A stretch of 59,250 bases of DNA, taken from Paracoccus sp. (in: a-proteobacteria) (lineage in GTDB: Bacteria; Pseudomonadota; Alphaproteobacteria; Rhodobacterales; Rhodobacteraceae). The stretch lies in NCBI RefSeq assembly GCF_030604785.1, contig NZ_JAUVVF010000017.1, positions 1 to 59,250 of the forward strand, in the 5' to 3' direction. This document shows, piece after piece, positions 41,046 to 49,816 of the stretch. The notes beneath the pieces are model-generated. The model was not told where the DNA came from and did no database searches. It saw only the letters and a list, made by a program, of their open reading frames with translations. The stretch's first letter is position 1. Every line of letters starts with the position of its first letter. The translations under genes were made by a program, and so were the position numbers.

Positions 41046-42698
41046 ATGCCGGTGCAGGGACGGGAATGGTGGCGCGATGCCGTAATCTATCAGGTCTATC
41101 CCCGGTCCTTTCAGGACTCGACCGGGAACGGCATCGGCGATCTGCAGGGCATCATCCGGCGGCTGCCGCACATCGCGGCGCTTGGGGCGGATTGCATCTG
41201 GCTGTCGCCCGTCTTCCTGTCGCCGCAAAAGGACATGGGCTATGACGTGTCCGATTACTGCGACATCGACCCGCTGTTCGGCACACTGGCCGATTTCGAC
41301 GCGCTGATCGCGCGCGCACACGAGCTGGGGCTGAAGGTCATCACGGACCAGGTCCTCAGCCACAGTTCGGACCAGCATCCCTGGTTCCGGGAAAGCCGCT
41401 CGAGCCACGACAACCCCAAGGCCGACTGGTATGTCTGGGCCGACCCGCTGCCCGACGGCTCGCCCCCTACCAACTGGCACAGCCATTTCGGCGGTCCCGC
41501 CTGGGAATTCGACGCGACGCGGGGGCAGTATTACCTGCACAACTTCCTGGCCGCGCAGCCCGACCTGAACTTTCACAACCCCGATGTGCAGGACGCGATC
41601 CTGCAGACCTGCGAATTCTGGCTGCAGCGGGGGCTGGACGGATTCCGGCTGGATACGGTCAACTACTACGTCCATGACGCGCAGCTGCGGTCGAACCCCC
41701 CGGCGCAGGCAAGGCGGCAGGTTATGGCGACGGATCTCTACGGGATGCAGCAGAACATCCACAACAAGAACCAGCCCGAGAACCTGGCCTTTCTGCGGCG
41801 CCTGCGCCAGCTGACCGACCGCTATGGCGAGATCATGATGGTGGGCGAAGTGGGCGAGATGGGCGACCGGTCGATCGAGCTGATGGCCGAATACACGGCC
41901 GGACGCGATCATCTGCACATGGCCTATTCCTTTGCGATGCTGTCGCCCGACTTCACCGCCGCGCATTTCCGCCGCTGCATCGAGGGTTTCCAGAAGGGCG
42001 CGCCGGATGGGCATCCCTATTGGTCCTTTTCCAACCATGACGTGCCGCGCCACCCGTCGCGTTGGGCCGACCACGCCGTCAGCCATGACGCGATGGCGCG
42101 GCTGAGCTGCGCGATGCTGATGGCCTTCGAGGGCACGATCGGCATCTATCAGGGCGAGGAGCTGGGGCTGTCCGAGACGGTTCTGGACTATCACGAGCTG
42201 ACCGATCCGCCCGCGCTGCGCTTCTGGCCGGCGGTCAAGGGCCGGGACGGCTGCCGCACGCCGATGGTCTGGGAAGGGGATGCCCCGCATGCCGGTTTCT
42301 CGTCGGCGACGCCGTGGCTGCCGGTCAAGGCACCGCAGCAGGCCCGCGCCGTCGACCGGCAGGAAAGCGACCCCGAGAGCATCCTGAACTTCTACCGCCG
42401 CACCATCGCGTTCCGAAAGGCCAGCCCGGCGCTGTCCGGCGGCAGGACGACGTTTATCGACCTGCCCGAGCCCGTCCTGGGCTTCCGACGCTCGGCTGCG
42501 GGGCAGACGCTGACCTGCCTTTTCAACCTGTCGCCGCGGCAGGCGGATTTCCGTCTGTCGGGTCCCGCGGATCTGACGGGGCCATCCTCGGCGCGGATGG
42601 CCGAGGGATTGCTGAGCCTGCCGGGCAACGGCTTTGCATTCCTGCACCATGACGGCGCGCTGGCGCTGCACCAATCGACATTCGAAGCCGCACTTTAA
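41046..42698 (+). CDS. Alpha-glucosidase, glycoside hydrolase family 13
   Basis: The 550-residue enzyme is a GH13 alpha-glucosidase that releases glucose from maltose and maltodextrins in the cytoplasm. The catalytic nucleophile is Asp203 in GFRLDTVN, the acid/base Glu268 in MVGEVGEM, and the third carboxylate Asp332 in SNHDVPR. The N-terminal WWRDAVIYQVYPRSFQD is typical of oligo-glucosidases. GGAGG directly abuts ATG 41046; GTG 41052 would have better spacing and give a protein two residues shorter. It begins the plus-strand mal operon, just after the LacI operator. Confidence 0.93.
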   Translation: MPVQGREWWRDAVIYQVYPRSFQDSTGNGIGDLQGIIRRLPHIAALGADCIWLSPVFLSPQKDMGYDVSDYCDIDPLFGTLADFDALIARAHELGLKVITDQVLSHSSDQHPWFRESRSSHDNPKADWYVWADPLPDGSPPTNWHSHFGGPAWEFDATRGQYYLHNFLAAQPDLNFHNPDVQDAILQTCEFWLQRGLDGFRLDTVNYYVHDAQLRSNPPAQARRQVMATDLYGMQQNIHNKNQPENLAFLRRLRQLTDRYGEIMMVGEVGEMGDRSIELMAEYTAGRDHLHMAYSFAMLSPDFTAAHFRRCIEGFQKGAPDGHPYWSFSNHDVPRHPSRWADHAVSHDAMARLSCAMLMAFEGTIGIYQGEELGLSETVLDYHELTDPPALRFWPAVKGRDGCRTPMVWEGDAPHAGFSSATPWLPVKAPQQARAVDRQESDPESILNFYRRTIAFRKASPALSGGRTTFIDLPEPVLGFRRSAAGQTLTCLFNLSPRQADFRLSGPADLTGPSSARMAEGLLSLPGNGFAFLHHDGALALHQSTFEAAL

Positions 42699-42723
42699 GC
42701 GGTTCGCTCTGGGAGGAGACATC

Positions 42724-43884
42724 ATGACACGCACTCTCGGCCTTACGGGCCTGCTTCTCTGCACGGCCACGCCCGTCCTCGCGCTCGAGGATGGCCGGAT
42801 CGTGATCTGGACGGGGGCGAACCGCGACCGCCAGGCGCTTGAGGCCGCCGTCCAGCCCTTCGTCGAGGATTACGGCATCCCCGTCTCGGTCGAGGTGGTG
42901 GACCCGGATCTGGCGCAGAAGTTCCAGCAGGCGGCCTCGACGGGCGACGGGCCGGATATCGTCATGTGGGCGCATGACCGCTTTGGCGAATGGGCGTCGG
43001 GCGGGCTGATCGCGCCGGTCCAGCCCTCGGCGGGCTGGGCCGAGGGCATCCTGGGCTCGGCCATCGAGGCGATGCAGTTCGACAACGCGATCTGGGGCTA
43101 TCCCGTCAGCGTCGAGGCGGTGCATCTGATCTACAACACCGACCTGATCGACACGCCGCCGGCCTCCTTCGACGATCTGATCGCGATGGAGCATGACGGT
43201 GCCAGGATCCTGTGGGACTACACCAACGCCTATTTCAGCATGCCGCTGCTGATGGCCAATGGCGGCTATGCCTTCCGCAAGGTCGACGGCTCTTATGACG
43301 GGACCGAGACGGGCGTGAACAATGCCGGCGCCATCGAAGGCGCCCGGATGCTGCGCCGCCTGATCGACGAGGGCGTGATGCCGACCGGTGTCGATTACGG
43401 CATCATGGAGGGGGCGATGAACCGGGGCGATGTCGCCATGGTCCTGAACGGGCCATGGGCCTGGTCCACCTTGGCCGAGTCGGGCATCAATTTCGGGGTG
43501 GCTCCGATTCCGAAGGTCGGCGATGCCGTGAGCACGCCCTTCATCGGCGTGCAGGCCATGGCGCTGAACGCGGCCTCGCCCAATCGCGACCTGGCGGTCG
43601 AGCTGCTCGAGAACTACCTGCTGACCGATGAGGGTCTGGCCATCTGGAACGCCGACGGCGCGCTTGGGGCGCTGGCCGACGAATCCGCCGCCGCCGCGCA
43701 GGACGACGCCAACATCGCCGCCATGCTGGACATCGCCGCCACCGGCGTGCCGATGCCCTCGAATGCCGAGATGGGCGCCTATTGGGCCGCGATGCAGCCG
43801 GCGCTGACGAACATCGTCACCGGCGCGCAGGACCCCGAGGCGGCGCTGAACGACGCCGCAGCCCGGATCCTGGCCGAACGCTGA
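42724..43884 (+). CDS. malE: Maltose/maltodextrin-binding periplasmic protein
   Basis: The 386-residue protein has a signal peptide (MTRTLGLTGLLLCTATPVLA) and then closely follows E. coli MalE: LEDGRIVIWTGANRD, GDGPDIVMWAHDRFGEWASGGLI, GYPVSVEAVHLIYNTDLID, and the C-terminal sugar-stacking region around MGAYWAAMQPALTNIVTG. It binds maltose or maltodextrins and delivers them to MalF-MalG. ATG 42724 follows GGAGGAGACATC. A 10-bp perfect hairpin separates it from malF. Confidence 0.93.
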   Translation: MTRTLGLTGLLLCTATPVLALEDGRIVIWTGANRDRQALEAAVQPFVEDYGIPVSVEVVDPDLAQKFQQAASTGDGPDIVMWAHDRFGEWASGGLIAPVQPSAGWAEGILGSAIEAMQFDNAIWGYPVSVEAVHLIYNTDLIDTPPASFDDLIAMEHDGARILWDYTNAYFSMPLLMANGGYAFRKVDGSYDGTETGVNNAGAIEGARMLRRLIDEGVMPTGVDYGIMEGAMNRGDVAMVLNGPWAWSTLAESGINFGVAPIPKVGDAVSTPFIGVQAMALNAASPNRDLAVELLENYLLTDEGLAIWNADGALGALADESAAAAQDDANIAAMLDIAATGVPMPSNAEMGAYWAAMQPALTNIVTGAQDPEAALNDAAARILAER

Positions 43885-43915
43885 TCCGCACGGCCCGGCG
43901 GCCCTGGCCGCACGC

Positions 43916-43941
43916 CCTGTCCCCGCACATCCGGGGACAGG
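43916..43941 (+). promoter_or_regulatory. malE-malF intercistronic hairpin
   Basis: CCTGTCCCCG (43916-43925) is perfectly complementary to CGGGGACAGG (43932-43941) with a CACATC loop. It lies between the malE stop and the malF start. In E. coli the same gap holds REP elements that stabilise the malE message; this hairpin is in the equivalent place. No T run follows, so read-through into malF is expected at reduced level. Confidence 0.7.
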
Positions 43942-43971
43942 TTGGCAGCATCATTCTTCGGAGCATCGGAC

Positions 43972-45495
43972 ATGACGACAGGGGCCGGACGGTCACGAAG
44001 CAGGGCATGGCCGCGCCTGTTGGCGGTGGCTATCGTCGCGCTGATCCTGCTATGGGGCGCCTTCACGCTCTATGCCGCGGGACAACCGCTTCTGGGCGCG
44101 ATCATCCTGGGGCTGACGACGGGGTTCGTGGTGATCTTCGGATCGGATCGCTTCTATGGCAGCCGGTTCATCTTTCCGGGAATCGCGGCGGTTCTGGTCT
44201 TCATCGCCTTTCCGGTGATCTACACGATCTATATCGGCTTCACGAATTACAGCTCGTCCAATCTGCTGACCTATCCCCGCGCGGTCGAGGTTCTGACCGC
44301 GCGAGGCACGGTGGACCAGTCGACCGAACAGCCCTTTGCCGTCGCGCGGGACGGCGACGAATACCGCATCTGGCTGCCCGAAAGCGGTCTTCTGTCCGAC
44401 CCGGTGCCCCTGACCGAAGAGGGGACAGCCGCCCTTTCCCCGGCCGACGCGCCCGAGGCGCTGCTGGACCGGCGCGAGGCGGTCGCGCTGCGCGAGGGCC
44501 TTGCCCGGCTGACGCTGGAGACGCCGGAGGGGCAGCTGATCCGCAATGCCGGCCTGCGCAGCTTCGCGCTGGTGGTCCCGGATTACGTCCAGACCGGCCC
44601 CGACCAGCTGACGCGCAGCGACGGGACGGTGCTGACCGCCGATCACCGGGCCGGCTTTTTCCGCACCGAGGACGGGGTCGCGGTGCCGCCGGGCTGGCGC
44701 GTCAATGTGGGGCTGGCCAATTTCGAGAGGATCTTCACGTCCCAGGGCATCCGTGGCCCCACGGTCGAGATCTTCGTCTGGACCTTCGTCTTCGCGGGCC
44801 TGTCGGTGCTGCTGTGCTTCTCGGTCGGGCTGCTCCTGGCGGTGATCCTGCAATGGCAGCATCTGCGCTACAAGCCGGTCTACCGCGTGCTGCTGATCCT
44901 GCCCTATGCGGTGCCGTCCTTCATCTCGATCCTGGTGTTCCGCGGCCTCTTCAACCAGAATTTCGGCGAGATCAACCTGATCCTCGACGCGCTGTTCGGC
45001 CTCAGGCCCAACTGGTTCACGGATGCGACGCTGGCGCGCACGATGGTGGTGGTCGTGAACACCTGGCTTGGATATCCCTACATGATGCTTCTGGCGATGG
45101 GGTTCCTGCAATCGGTGCCCGAGGATCACAAGAAGGCCGCCGTGCTCGAGGGCGCGTCCTCGGTCCGGGTCTTCTTCACCATCACCCTGCCGCAGATCAT
45201 CCCGCCTTTCCTGCCCCTGCTGATCGCGGCCTTTGCCTTCAACTTCAACAACCTGGTGCTGATCTTCCTGCTGACGCGCGGCCTGCCCGACATTCCCGGC
45301 ACGGTGATCCCGGCGGGGCGGACGGATATCCTGGCCTCGTTCACCTATCGGTTGGCTTTTGACAATGCGGGCCAGCAATTCGGTCTGGCCGGGGCGATCA
45401 CGCTGCTGATCTTCGTGGTGGTCGCGGTGATCAGCTATGCCAACTTTGTCGCCATGCGCCGCGCCGCCGCGCGCCGCGCCGGCCGGCCCCTGTAA
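43972..45495 (+). CDS. malF: Maltose ABC transporter permease MalF (long form with P2 loop)
   Basis: The 507-residue permease has the enterobacterial layout. Three N-terminal helices (residues about 15-90) are followed by a large periplasmic P2 loop of roughly 150 residues (LLTYPRAVEVLTARGTVDQ onwards). The permease core then shows RVLLILPYAVPSFISILVFRGLFNQNFGEIN and the coupling loop LEGASSVRVFFTITLPQIIPPF. E. coli MalF is 514 residues with the same insertion; most alphaproteobacterial sugar permeases are about 300 and lack it. The P2 loop holds MalE during transport. ATG 43972 has GGAG eight bases before it. Confidence 0.93.
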   Translation: MTTGAGRSRSRAWPRLLAVAIVALILLWGAFTLYAAGQPLLGAIILGLTTGFVVIFGSDRFYGSRFIFPGIAAVLVFIAFPVIYTIYIGFTNYSSSNLLTYPRAVEVLTARGTVDQSTEQPFAVARDGDEYRIWLPESGLLSDPVPLTEEGTAALSPADAPEALLDRREAVALREGLARLTLETPEGQLIRNAGLRSFALVVPDYVQTGPDQLTRSDGTVLTADHRAGFFRTEDGVAVPPGWRVNVGLANFERIFTSQGIRGPTVEIFVWTFVFAGLSVLLCFSVGLLLAVILQWQHLRYKPVYRVLLILPYAVPSFISILVFRGLFNQNFGEINLILDALFGLRPNWFTDATLARTMVVVVNTWLGYPYMMLLAMGFLQSVPEDHKKAAVLEGASSVRVFFTITLPQIIPPFLPLLIAAFAFNFNNLVLIFLLTRGLPDIPGTVIPAGRTDILASFTYRLAFDNAGQQFGLAGAITLLIFVVVAVISYANFVAMRRAAARRAGRPL

Positions 45496-45506
45496 GGAAG
45501 CGCCCG

Positions 45507-46397
45507 ATGATCGTCGAACGTCCCCGCGACCTGCTGATCAAGAAGATCCTGGCGCATGGCTTCCTTCTGGTGTTCCTGGCGCTGATCCTGTTCCCCTTTC
45601 TGATGGTCCTGTCGATCAGCTTCCGCCAGGGCAATTTCGCGGTCGGCTCGCTGATCCCCGAGAACCCCACGCTGGAGCATTGGGTCCTGGCCTTCGGCTT
45701 CGACTACACCCGCGCGAACGGGGATGTCGTGTCGCCGCCCTATCCGGTCCTGTTGTGGATGTGGAACTCGATCAAGGTCTCGGTGATCGCGGGGCTGGGC
45801 GTGCTGGCGATCGCGACCATCTCGGCCTATTCCTTCAGCCGCATCCGCATCCGCGGCAAGGGCGCGATGCTGGACGCTCTGTTCCTGATCCAGATGTTCC
45901 CCACGACGCTGGCGCTGGTGGCGATCTTCGCCATCTTCGACGCCTTGGGCGGCGTGACGCCAATTCTGGGGCTGAACAGCCATGTGGCGCTGATCCTGAT
46001 CTACCTGTCGGGCGTGACGCTGCACATCTGGACGATCAAGGGCTATTTCGATTCCATCGACCGCGCGCTGGACAATGCCGCAGCCATCGACGGGGCGACT
46101 CCGTGGCAGACCTTTCGCCATGTCTTCCTGCCTCTGGCAGTGCCGATCATGGCGGTGGTCTTCGTGCTGGCCTTCATCGGCTTCATCAACGACTACCCGA
46201 TCGCCTCGGTCCTGATCCGGTCGGAAAGCCAGATGACGCTGGCCGTCGGCGCGCGGCTTTATCTGAACGAATTCCGCTATCTGTGGGGCAATTTTGCGGC
46301 AGCCGCGATCCTGTCGGGCCTGCCCATCACGATCGTGTTCCTGATCGCGCAGCGCTACCTGGTCCGGGGCCTCGGCGACGGCGCCGTCAAGGGCTGA
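45507..46397 (+). CDS. malG: Maltose ABC transporter permease MalG
   Basis: The 296-residue permease has exactly the length of E. coli MalG and the same landmarks: SISFRQGNFAVGSLIPENPTLEHWVLAFGF, PPYPVLLWMWNSIKVSVI, the coupling loop NAAAIDGATPWQTFRHVFLPLAVPI, and a C-terminus LPITIVFLIAQRYLVRGLGDGAVKG. In the E. coli complex the C-terminal tail of MalG reaches into the MalK dimer. It starts 11 bases after malF. Confidence 0.95.
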   Translation: MIVERPRDLLIKKILAHGFLLVFLALILFPFLMVLSISFRQGNFAVGSLIPENPTLEHWVLAFGFDYTRANGDVVSPPYPVLLWMWNSIKVSVIAGLGVLAIATISAYSFSRIRIRGKGAMLDALFLIQMFPTTLALVAIFAIFDALGGVTPILGLNSHVALILIYLSGVTLHIWTIKGYFDSIDRALDNAAAIDGATPWQTFRHVFLPLAVPIMAVVFVLAFIGFINDYPIASVLIRSESQMTLAVGARLYLNEFRYLWGNFAAAAILSGLPITIVFLIAQRYLVRGLGDGAVKG

Positions 46398-46516
46398 GGC
46401 CGGACCATTCCAGAATGCCCGTTCATCGCCAAGCCCGCCTGGCGGCCGGAACGGTCATGCCCGCGCCGAGCCGCGAAACGGCCCGGCCGGATGACAACCA
46501 CCAGAGGGAGACAGGG

Positions 46517-47698
46517 ATGAAACCAGTCATTGTCGCGGCGGCGCTGTCCGCCGCCATGGGTGCCACTGCCGTTCAGGCAGAATCGCCCTTCAGCACCACC
46601 GGCTATCTGCGGATCGGCGTGGGCGAAAGCGCAGGCGGCGATCTGGCCGCGATGCAGCTGAACGGCGCATGGGCCAAGTATCGCCTGGGCAACGAGGACG
46701 ATTTCTACGGCGAATTGGGGATCGGCATCGACGCTCCGCTTGGCAATGGCAGCGCCGTCATCGGCGGGCTGCGCTATCACATCGCGGGCGACAGCAACGA
46801 CCTGACCGACCGGGGCAGCTTTGATGCAAGCGTTGCCCTGCGCGAGGCCTGGCTGGGATATCGCGGGCTGGGCGCGGGCGCTCTGGACGAGGCGGCAATC
46901 TGGGCCGGGCGCCGCTACTACAAAAGAAAAGACATCCATATCAATGATTTTTACTATGAAAGTTATTCCAATTTCGATGGCTATGGGCTGGGGGTTGAGA
47001 ACATCGCGCTGAGCTACGGCACGCTGTCGGTGGCAGGGTTCCGCGAACGGTTCAACCGCGTCCACACCTATGATGCCCGGCTCGAGAACATCGCGCTGGC
47101 CGAGAACTGGACGGGCGAGATTGGCGTCGCCTTCGCCGATGCGCGGGGCGATGCGACGGGCGACAACGGCATCGCCCTGCGGGGACATGTGCAGCGCGAC
47201 GGGTTCTTCGGCGGCTACATGAAGGCCAGCCTGATGTATTCCAACGGCGCGGCCTTCGGGTTCTCGGCCGACGGGGCGCCCGATGTCGGCAAGGACCGCT
47301 CGCTGCTGCGGGCGCAGATGCACGGGCTGGTGCCGCTGGACGATCGGACAGAGCTGTTCTTCGTCGCGCTTCACCAGATCGACGATAACGATGGCGAGCA
47401 GTCGAAATGGACGTCGCTCGGGCTGCGGCCGCATTACGCGCTGAGCGACAATTTCGCCATCGCGACCGAGATCGGCTATGACCGCGTCAGCGACGACAGC
47501 GGCGACCGCGATCTGCTGAAGGGCACGCTGGCGGGCATCTACACGTTCGGCCAGAGCGGCTTCTGGGACCGCCCGCAACTGCGCGCCTATGTGACGCGCG
47601 GCTCCTGGAGCGATGTCGGCGCCATCTCGAAGCAGGAGGCCTATGGCACAAACACGGCCGGAACCACGGTCGGGCTGCAATTCGAGACCTGGTTCTGA
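46517..47698 (+). CDS. lamB: Maltoporin-like outer membrane channel (LamB family)
   Basis: The 393-residue protein has a signal peptide (MKPVIVAAALSAAMGATAVQA) and a beta-barrel with the LamB hallmark WAGRRYYKRKDIHINDFYYE near residues 131-150, SWSDVGAI-type repeats, and the aromatic C-terminus QFETWF that directs barrel insertion. It is shorter than E. coli LamB (about 446 with signal), mainly through shorter loops. It lets maltodextrins cross the outer membrane. GAGGGAGACAGGG precedes ATG 46517. A short stretch around 46920-46980 is AT-rich compared with its surroundings, coding for the conserved motif. Confidence 0.9.
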   Translation: MKPVIVAAALSAAMGATAVQAESPFSTTGYLRIGVGESAGGDLAAMQLNGAWAKYRLGNEDDFYGELGIGIDAPLGNGSAVIGGLRYHIAGDSNDLTDRGSFDASVALREAWLGYRGLGAGALDEAAIWAGRRYYKRKDIHINDFYYESYSNFDGYGLGVENIALSYGTLSVAGFRERFNRVHTYDARLENIALAENWTGEIGVAFADARGDATGDNGIALRGHVQRDGFFGGYMKASLMYSNGAAFGFSADGAPDVGKDRSLLRAQMHGLVPLDDRTELFFVALHQIDDNDGEQSKWTSLGLRPHYALSDNFAIATEIGYDRVSDDSGDRDLLKGTLAGIYTFGQSGFWDRPQLRAYVTRGSWSDVGAISKQEAYGTNTAGTTVGLQFETWF

Positions 47699-47700
47699 CA

Positions 47701-47731
47701 CCCCCTCGCCGCAGGGGGCACCCTCCTGCGG
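47701..47731 (+). terminator. Overlapping hairpins at the end of the mal operon
   Basis: Three bases after the lamB stop, CCCCCT (47701-47706) can pair with AGGGGG (47713-47718). Alternatively, CCGCAGG (47709-47715) can pair with CCTGCGG (47725-47731). The two stems exclude each other. No T run follows. This is the probable 3' boundary of the mal operon. Confidence 0.5.
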
Positions 47732-47814
47732 CAACCTGCGCCGGCGGATCCCGGCGGGGGCGCGCGCCAGATCGCGTGCCGCTGTCGTCCGCCGAGCGAT
47801 CCTCCGCATCGCCG

Positions 47815-47867
47815 TCCTTACGCGATCCTTACGCGACCCTCCCGCATCACGCATGGCTTCCTTACGC
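47815..47867 (+). promoter_or_regulatory. 11-bp-phased direct repeats upstream of kdp (candidate KdpE site)
   Basis: TCCTTACGCGA occurs twice back to back (47815-47825 and 47826-47836), and TCCTTACGC again at 47859-47867, which is 33 bases, or three 11-base turns, from the second copy. OmpR/PhoB-type regulators bind direct repeats on an 11-base period, and the repeats lie 44-96 bases before the first kdp gene. KdpE, encoded downstream, is of that type. A weak -10 candidate CAATAC is at 47894-47899. Together these look like an activator array. Confidence 0.65.
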
Positions 47868-47910
47868 CGCTTTCGGTGATCGTCCCTGTGACGCAATACG
47901 AAGGTGACGC

Positions 47911-47994
47911 ATGTCCGACATCATCTATCTCGCGCTCGGCGCGGGCGGGTTCCTGGCCTTCATCGCCGGCATCCGCGCGCTGGCGCGCCTGTGA
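47911..47994 (+). CDS. 27-residue membrane peptide upstream of kdpF
   Basis: ATG 47911, preceded by GAAGGTGACGC, encodes [20 protein letters not shown] followed by IRALARL, a single membrane helix with a basic C-terminus. It stops 11 bases before the kdpF start. Short single-helix genes directly before kdpF are seen in other proteobacterial kdp operons but have no fixed name that I can vouch for. It may be a second small subunit or regulator of the Kdp pump, or a translation-coupling peptide. Confidence 0.6.
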   Translation: MSDIIYLALGAGGFLAFIAGIRALARL

Positions 47995-48005
47995 CGGAGG
48001 CGCGG

Positions 48006-48092
48006 ATGTTCGATCCGATCCTCGGCCTCGCCGTCGCGGTGGGGCTTCTGGTCTATCTGGTCGTGGCGCTGATGCGTCCCGACCGGTTCTGA
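48006..48092 (+). CDS. kdpF: Potassium-transporting ATPase small subunit KdpF
   Basis: The 28-residue peptide [28 protein letters not shown] is a single membrane helix with the KdpF-type end (ALxRPxRF). KdpF sits at the KdpA lipid interface and stabilises the KdpFABC complex. GGAGGCGCGG lies just upstream of ATG 48006, and kdpA starts 11 bases after the stop. Confidence 0.88.
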   Translation: MFDPILGLAVAVGLLVYLVVALMRPDRF

Positions 48093-48103
48093 GGGGGCCG
48101 CCG

Positions 48104-49807
48104 ATGCCTTCGAGCTATCTGGTCCTCATCCTCTACTGCGCCGTCACGGTCGGGCTTGCCTGGCTGCTGGCGGGATACATGCACCGGGTCTTCACCGGCC
48201 GGCGCGTCTGGCCGAGCCCGCTGATCGGCCCGCTCGAGCGCGCCTGCCTCGCCGCCGCCGGACCGGCCGCCGCGCGCCCGCAGGGCTGGGCGGCCTATGG
48301 GGCGGCCGTGCTGGCCTTCAACCTGGCGGGGTTCCTTTTCCTCTATGCCGTCCTGCGCCTGCAGGGGGTGCTGCCGTGGAACCCGCAGGGGATCGCGCCG
48401 ATGCCGCCGGACCTGGCCTTCAACACCGCGGTCAGCTTCGTCACCAACACCAACTGGCAGGCCTATTCGGGCGAGGTCCAGCTGAGCCATCTGGCGCAGA
48501 TGGTCGGGCTGACCGTGCAGAACTTCGTCTCGGCCGCGACCGGGATGGCGGTGGCCGTCGCCGTGATCCGGGGCTTCGTCGCGCGCGGCGACGGGCGGGT
48601 CGGCAACTTCTGGACCGACATGGTCCGCGCGGTCCTCTACGTGCTGCTGCCGATCTCGGTCCTCGTGGCGCTGGCGCTGGTCTGGCAGGGCGTGCCGCAG
48701 ACGCTCGGCGGCGCCGTCCGCGCGGTCACGCTGGAGGGCGCGGAGCAGATCATCGCGCAGGGCCCGGCGGCCAGCCAGGTCGCGATCAAGCAGCTGGGCA
48801 CCAATGGCGGCGGCTTCTTCGGCGTCAACTCGGCCCATCCGCTGGAAAACCCGACGATCCTGTCGAACATGGTCCAGTCGGTGCTGATCCTGCTGATCCC
48901 GGTCGCCTTCTGCTTCCTCTTCGGACGGATGGTAGGGGACCGTCGGCAGGGCTGGGCGATCTTCGCCGCGATGGGCGTGCTGTTCGTCGCCGGGCTCGTC
49001 CTGATCCACGGCATTGAGCAGGCGGGCAACCCGATGCTGGCCGAGGCGGCCGGCGTCACCGGCCCGAACATGGAGGGCAAGGAAGTCCGCTTCGGCGCCA
49101 CCCTCTCGGCGCTTTGGGCGCAGGCGACGACGGCGGCCTCGAACGGGTCTGTCAACGCGATGCATGACAGCTTCATGCCGCTGTCGGGCCTTGTCATGCT
49201 GCTGAACATGCAGGTGGGCGAGGTGATCTTCGGCGGCGTCGGCGCGGGCCTCTACGGGATGCTGCTTTATGTCGTGCTGGCGGTCTTCCTGGCCGGGCTG
49301 ATGGTCGGGCGCACGCCGGAATATCTGGGCAAGAAGATCGAGGGGCGCGAGGTCACGCTGGCCGTGCTGGCCTTCCTGTCGATGCCGCTCGGCATCCTGG
49401 TCTTCAGCGCGCTGTCCGCGGTGGTGCCGGCGGGGCTGGCGGCGGTGCAGGATGCAGGGCCGCATGGCCTGTCCGAGATCCTCTATGCCTACAGCTCGGC
49501 CACGGGCAACAACGGCTCGGCCTTCGCGGGCTTCGGGGCGGCCGCGCCCTTCCACACCACGCTGCAGGGCCTCGCCATGCTGCTGGGGCGCTACGCGATC
49601 ATCATCCCGATGCTGGCCATCGCCGGGTCGCTGGCGATGAAGCGCCCGGCGCCGGCGACGGCGGGAACCTTCCCGACCCACGGGCCGCTCTTCGTGACCC
49701 TTCTGGTCATCACCGTCCTCATCCTGGGCGCGCTGACCTTCTTCCCGGCCCTCGTCCTGGGCCCCATCGCCGAGCATGTGTCGATGCTGGGCGGGCAAAG
49801 CTTCTGA
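48104..49807 (+). CDS. kdpA: Potassium-transporting ATPase channel subunit KdpA
   Basis: The 567-residue subunit has about ten membrane helices in four repeats, with potassium-filter loops visible as [12 protein letters not shown] near residue 110, [15 protein letters not shown] near 235, [13 protein letters not shown] near 345 and [13 protein letters not shown] near 465. It carries potassium across the membrane with high affinity. Length matches E. coli KdpA (557). The start ATG is 11 bases after kdpF. Confidence 0.96.
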   Translation: MPSSYLVLILYCAVTVGLAWLLAGYMHRVFTGRRVWPSPLIGPLERACLAAAGPAAARPQGWAAYGAAVLAFNLAGFLFLYAVLRLQGVLPWNPQGIAPMPPDLAFNTAVSFVTNTNWQAYSGEVQLSHLAQMVGLTVQNFVSAATGMAVAVAVIRGFVARGDGRVGNFWTDMVRAVLYVLLPISVLVALALVWQGVPQTLGGAVRAVTLEGAEQIIAQGPAASQVAIKQLGTNGGGFFGVNSAHPLENPTILSNMVQSVLILLIPVAFCFLFGRMVGDRRQGWAIFAAMGVLFVAGLVLIHGIEQAGNPMLAEAAGVTGPNMEGKEVRFGATLSALWAQATTAASNGSVNAMHDSFMPLSGLVMLLNMQVGEVIFGGVGAGLYGMLLYVVLAVFLAGLMVGRTPEYLGKKIEGREVTLAVLAFLSMPLGILVFSALSAVVPAGLAAVQDAGPHGLSEILYAYSSATGNNGSAFAGFGAAAPFHTTLQGLAMLLGRYAIIIPMLAIAGSLAMKRPAPATAGTFPTHGPLFVTLLVITVLILGALTFFPALVLGPIAEHVSMLGGQSF

Positions 49808-49816
49808 GGCGGAACC

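Noticed and set aside
43782..45362. A 526-codon plus-strand frame overlapping malE and malF
   Set aside because: It is the shifted frame of malF: Arg, Gly and Pro rich, and lacking membrane segments.
47815..47867. The tandem TCCTTACGC repeats as a possible CRISPR or mobile-element end
   Set aside because: Too short and directly in front of an operon with a cognate OmpR-type regulator; no spacers of CRISPR size and no flanking element.
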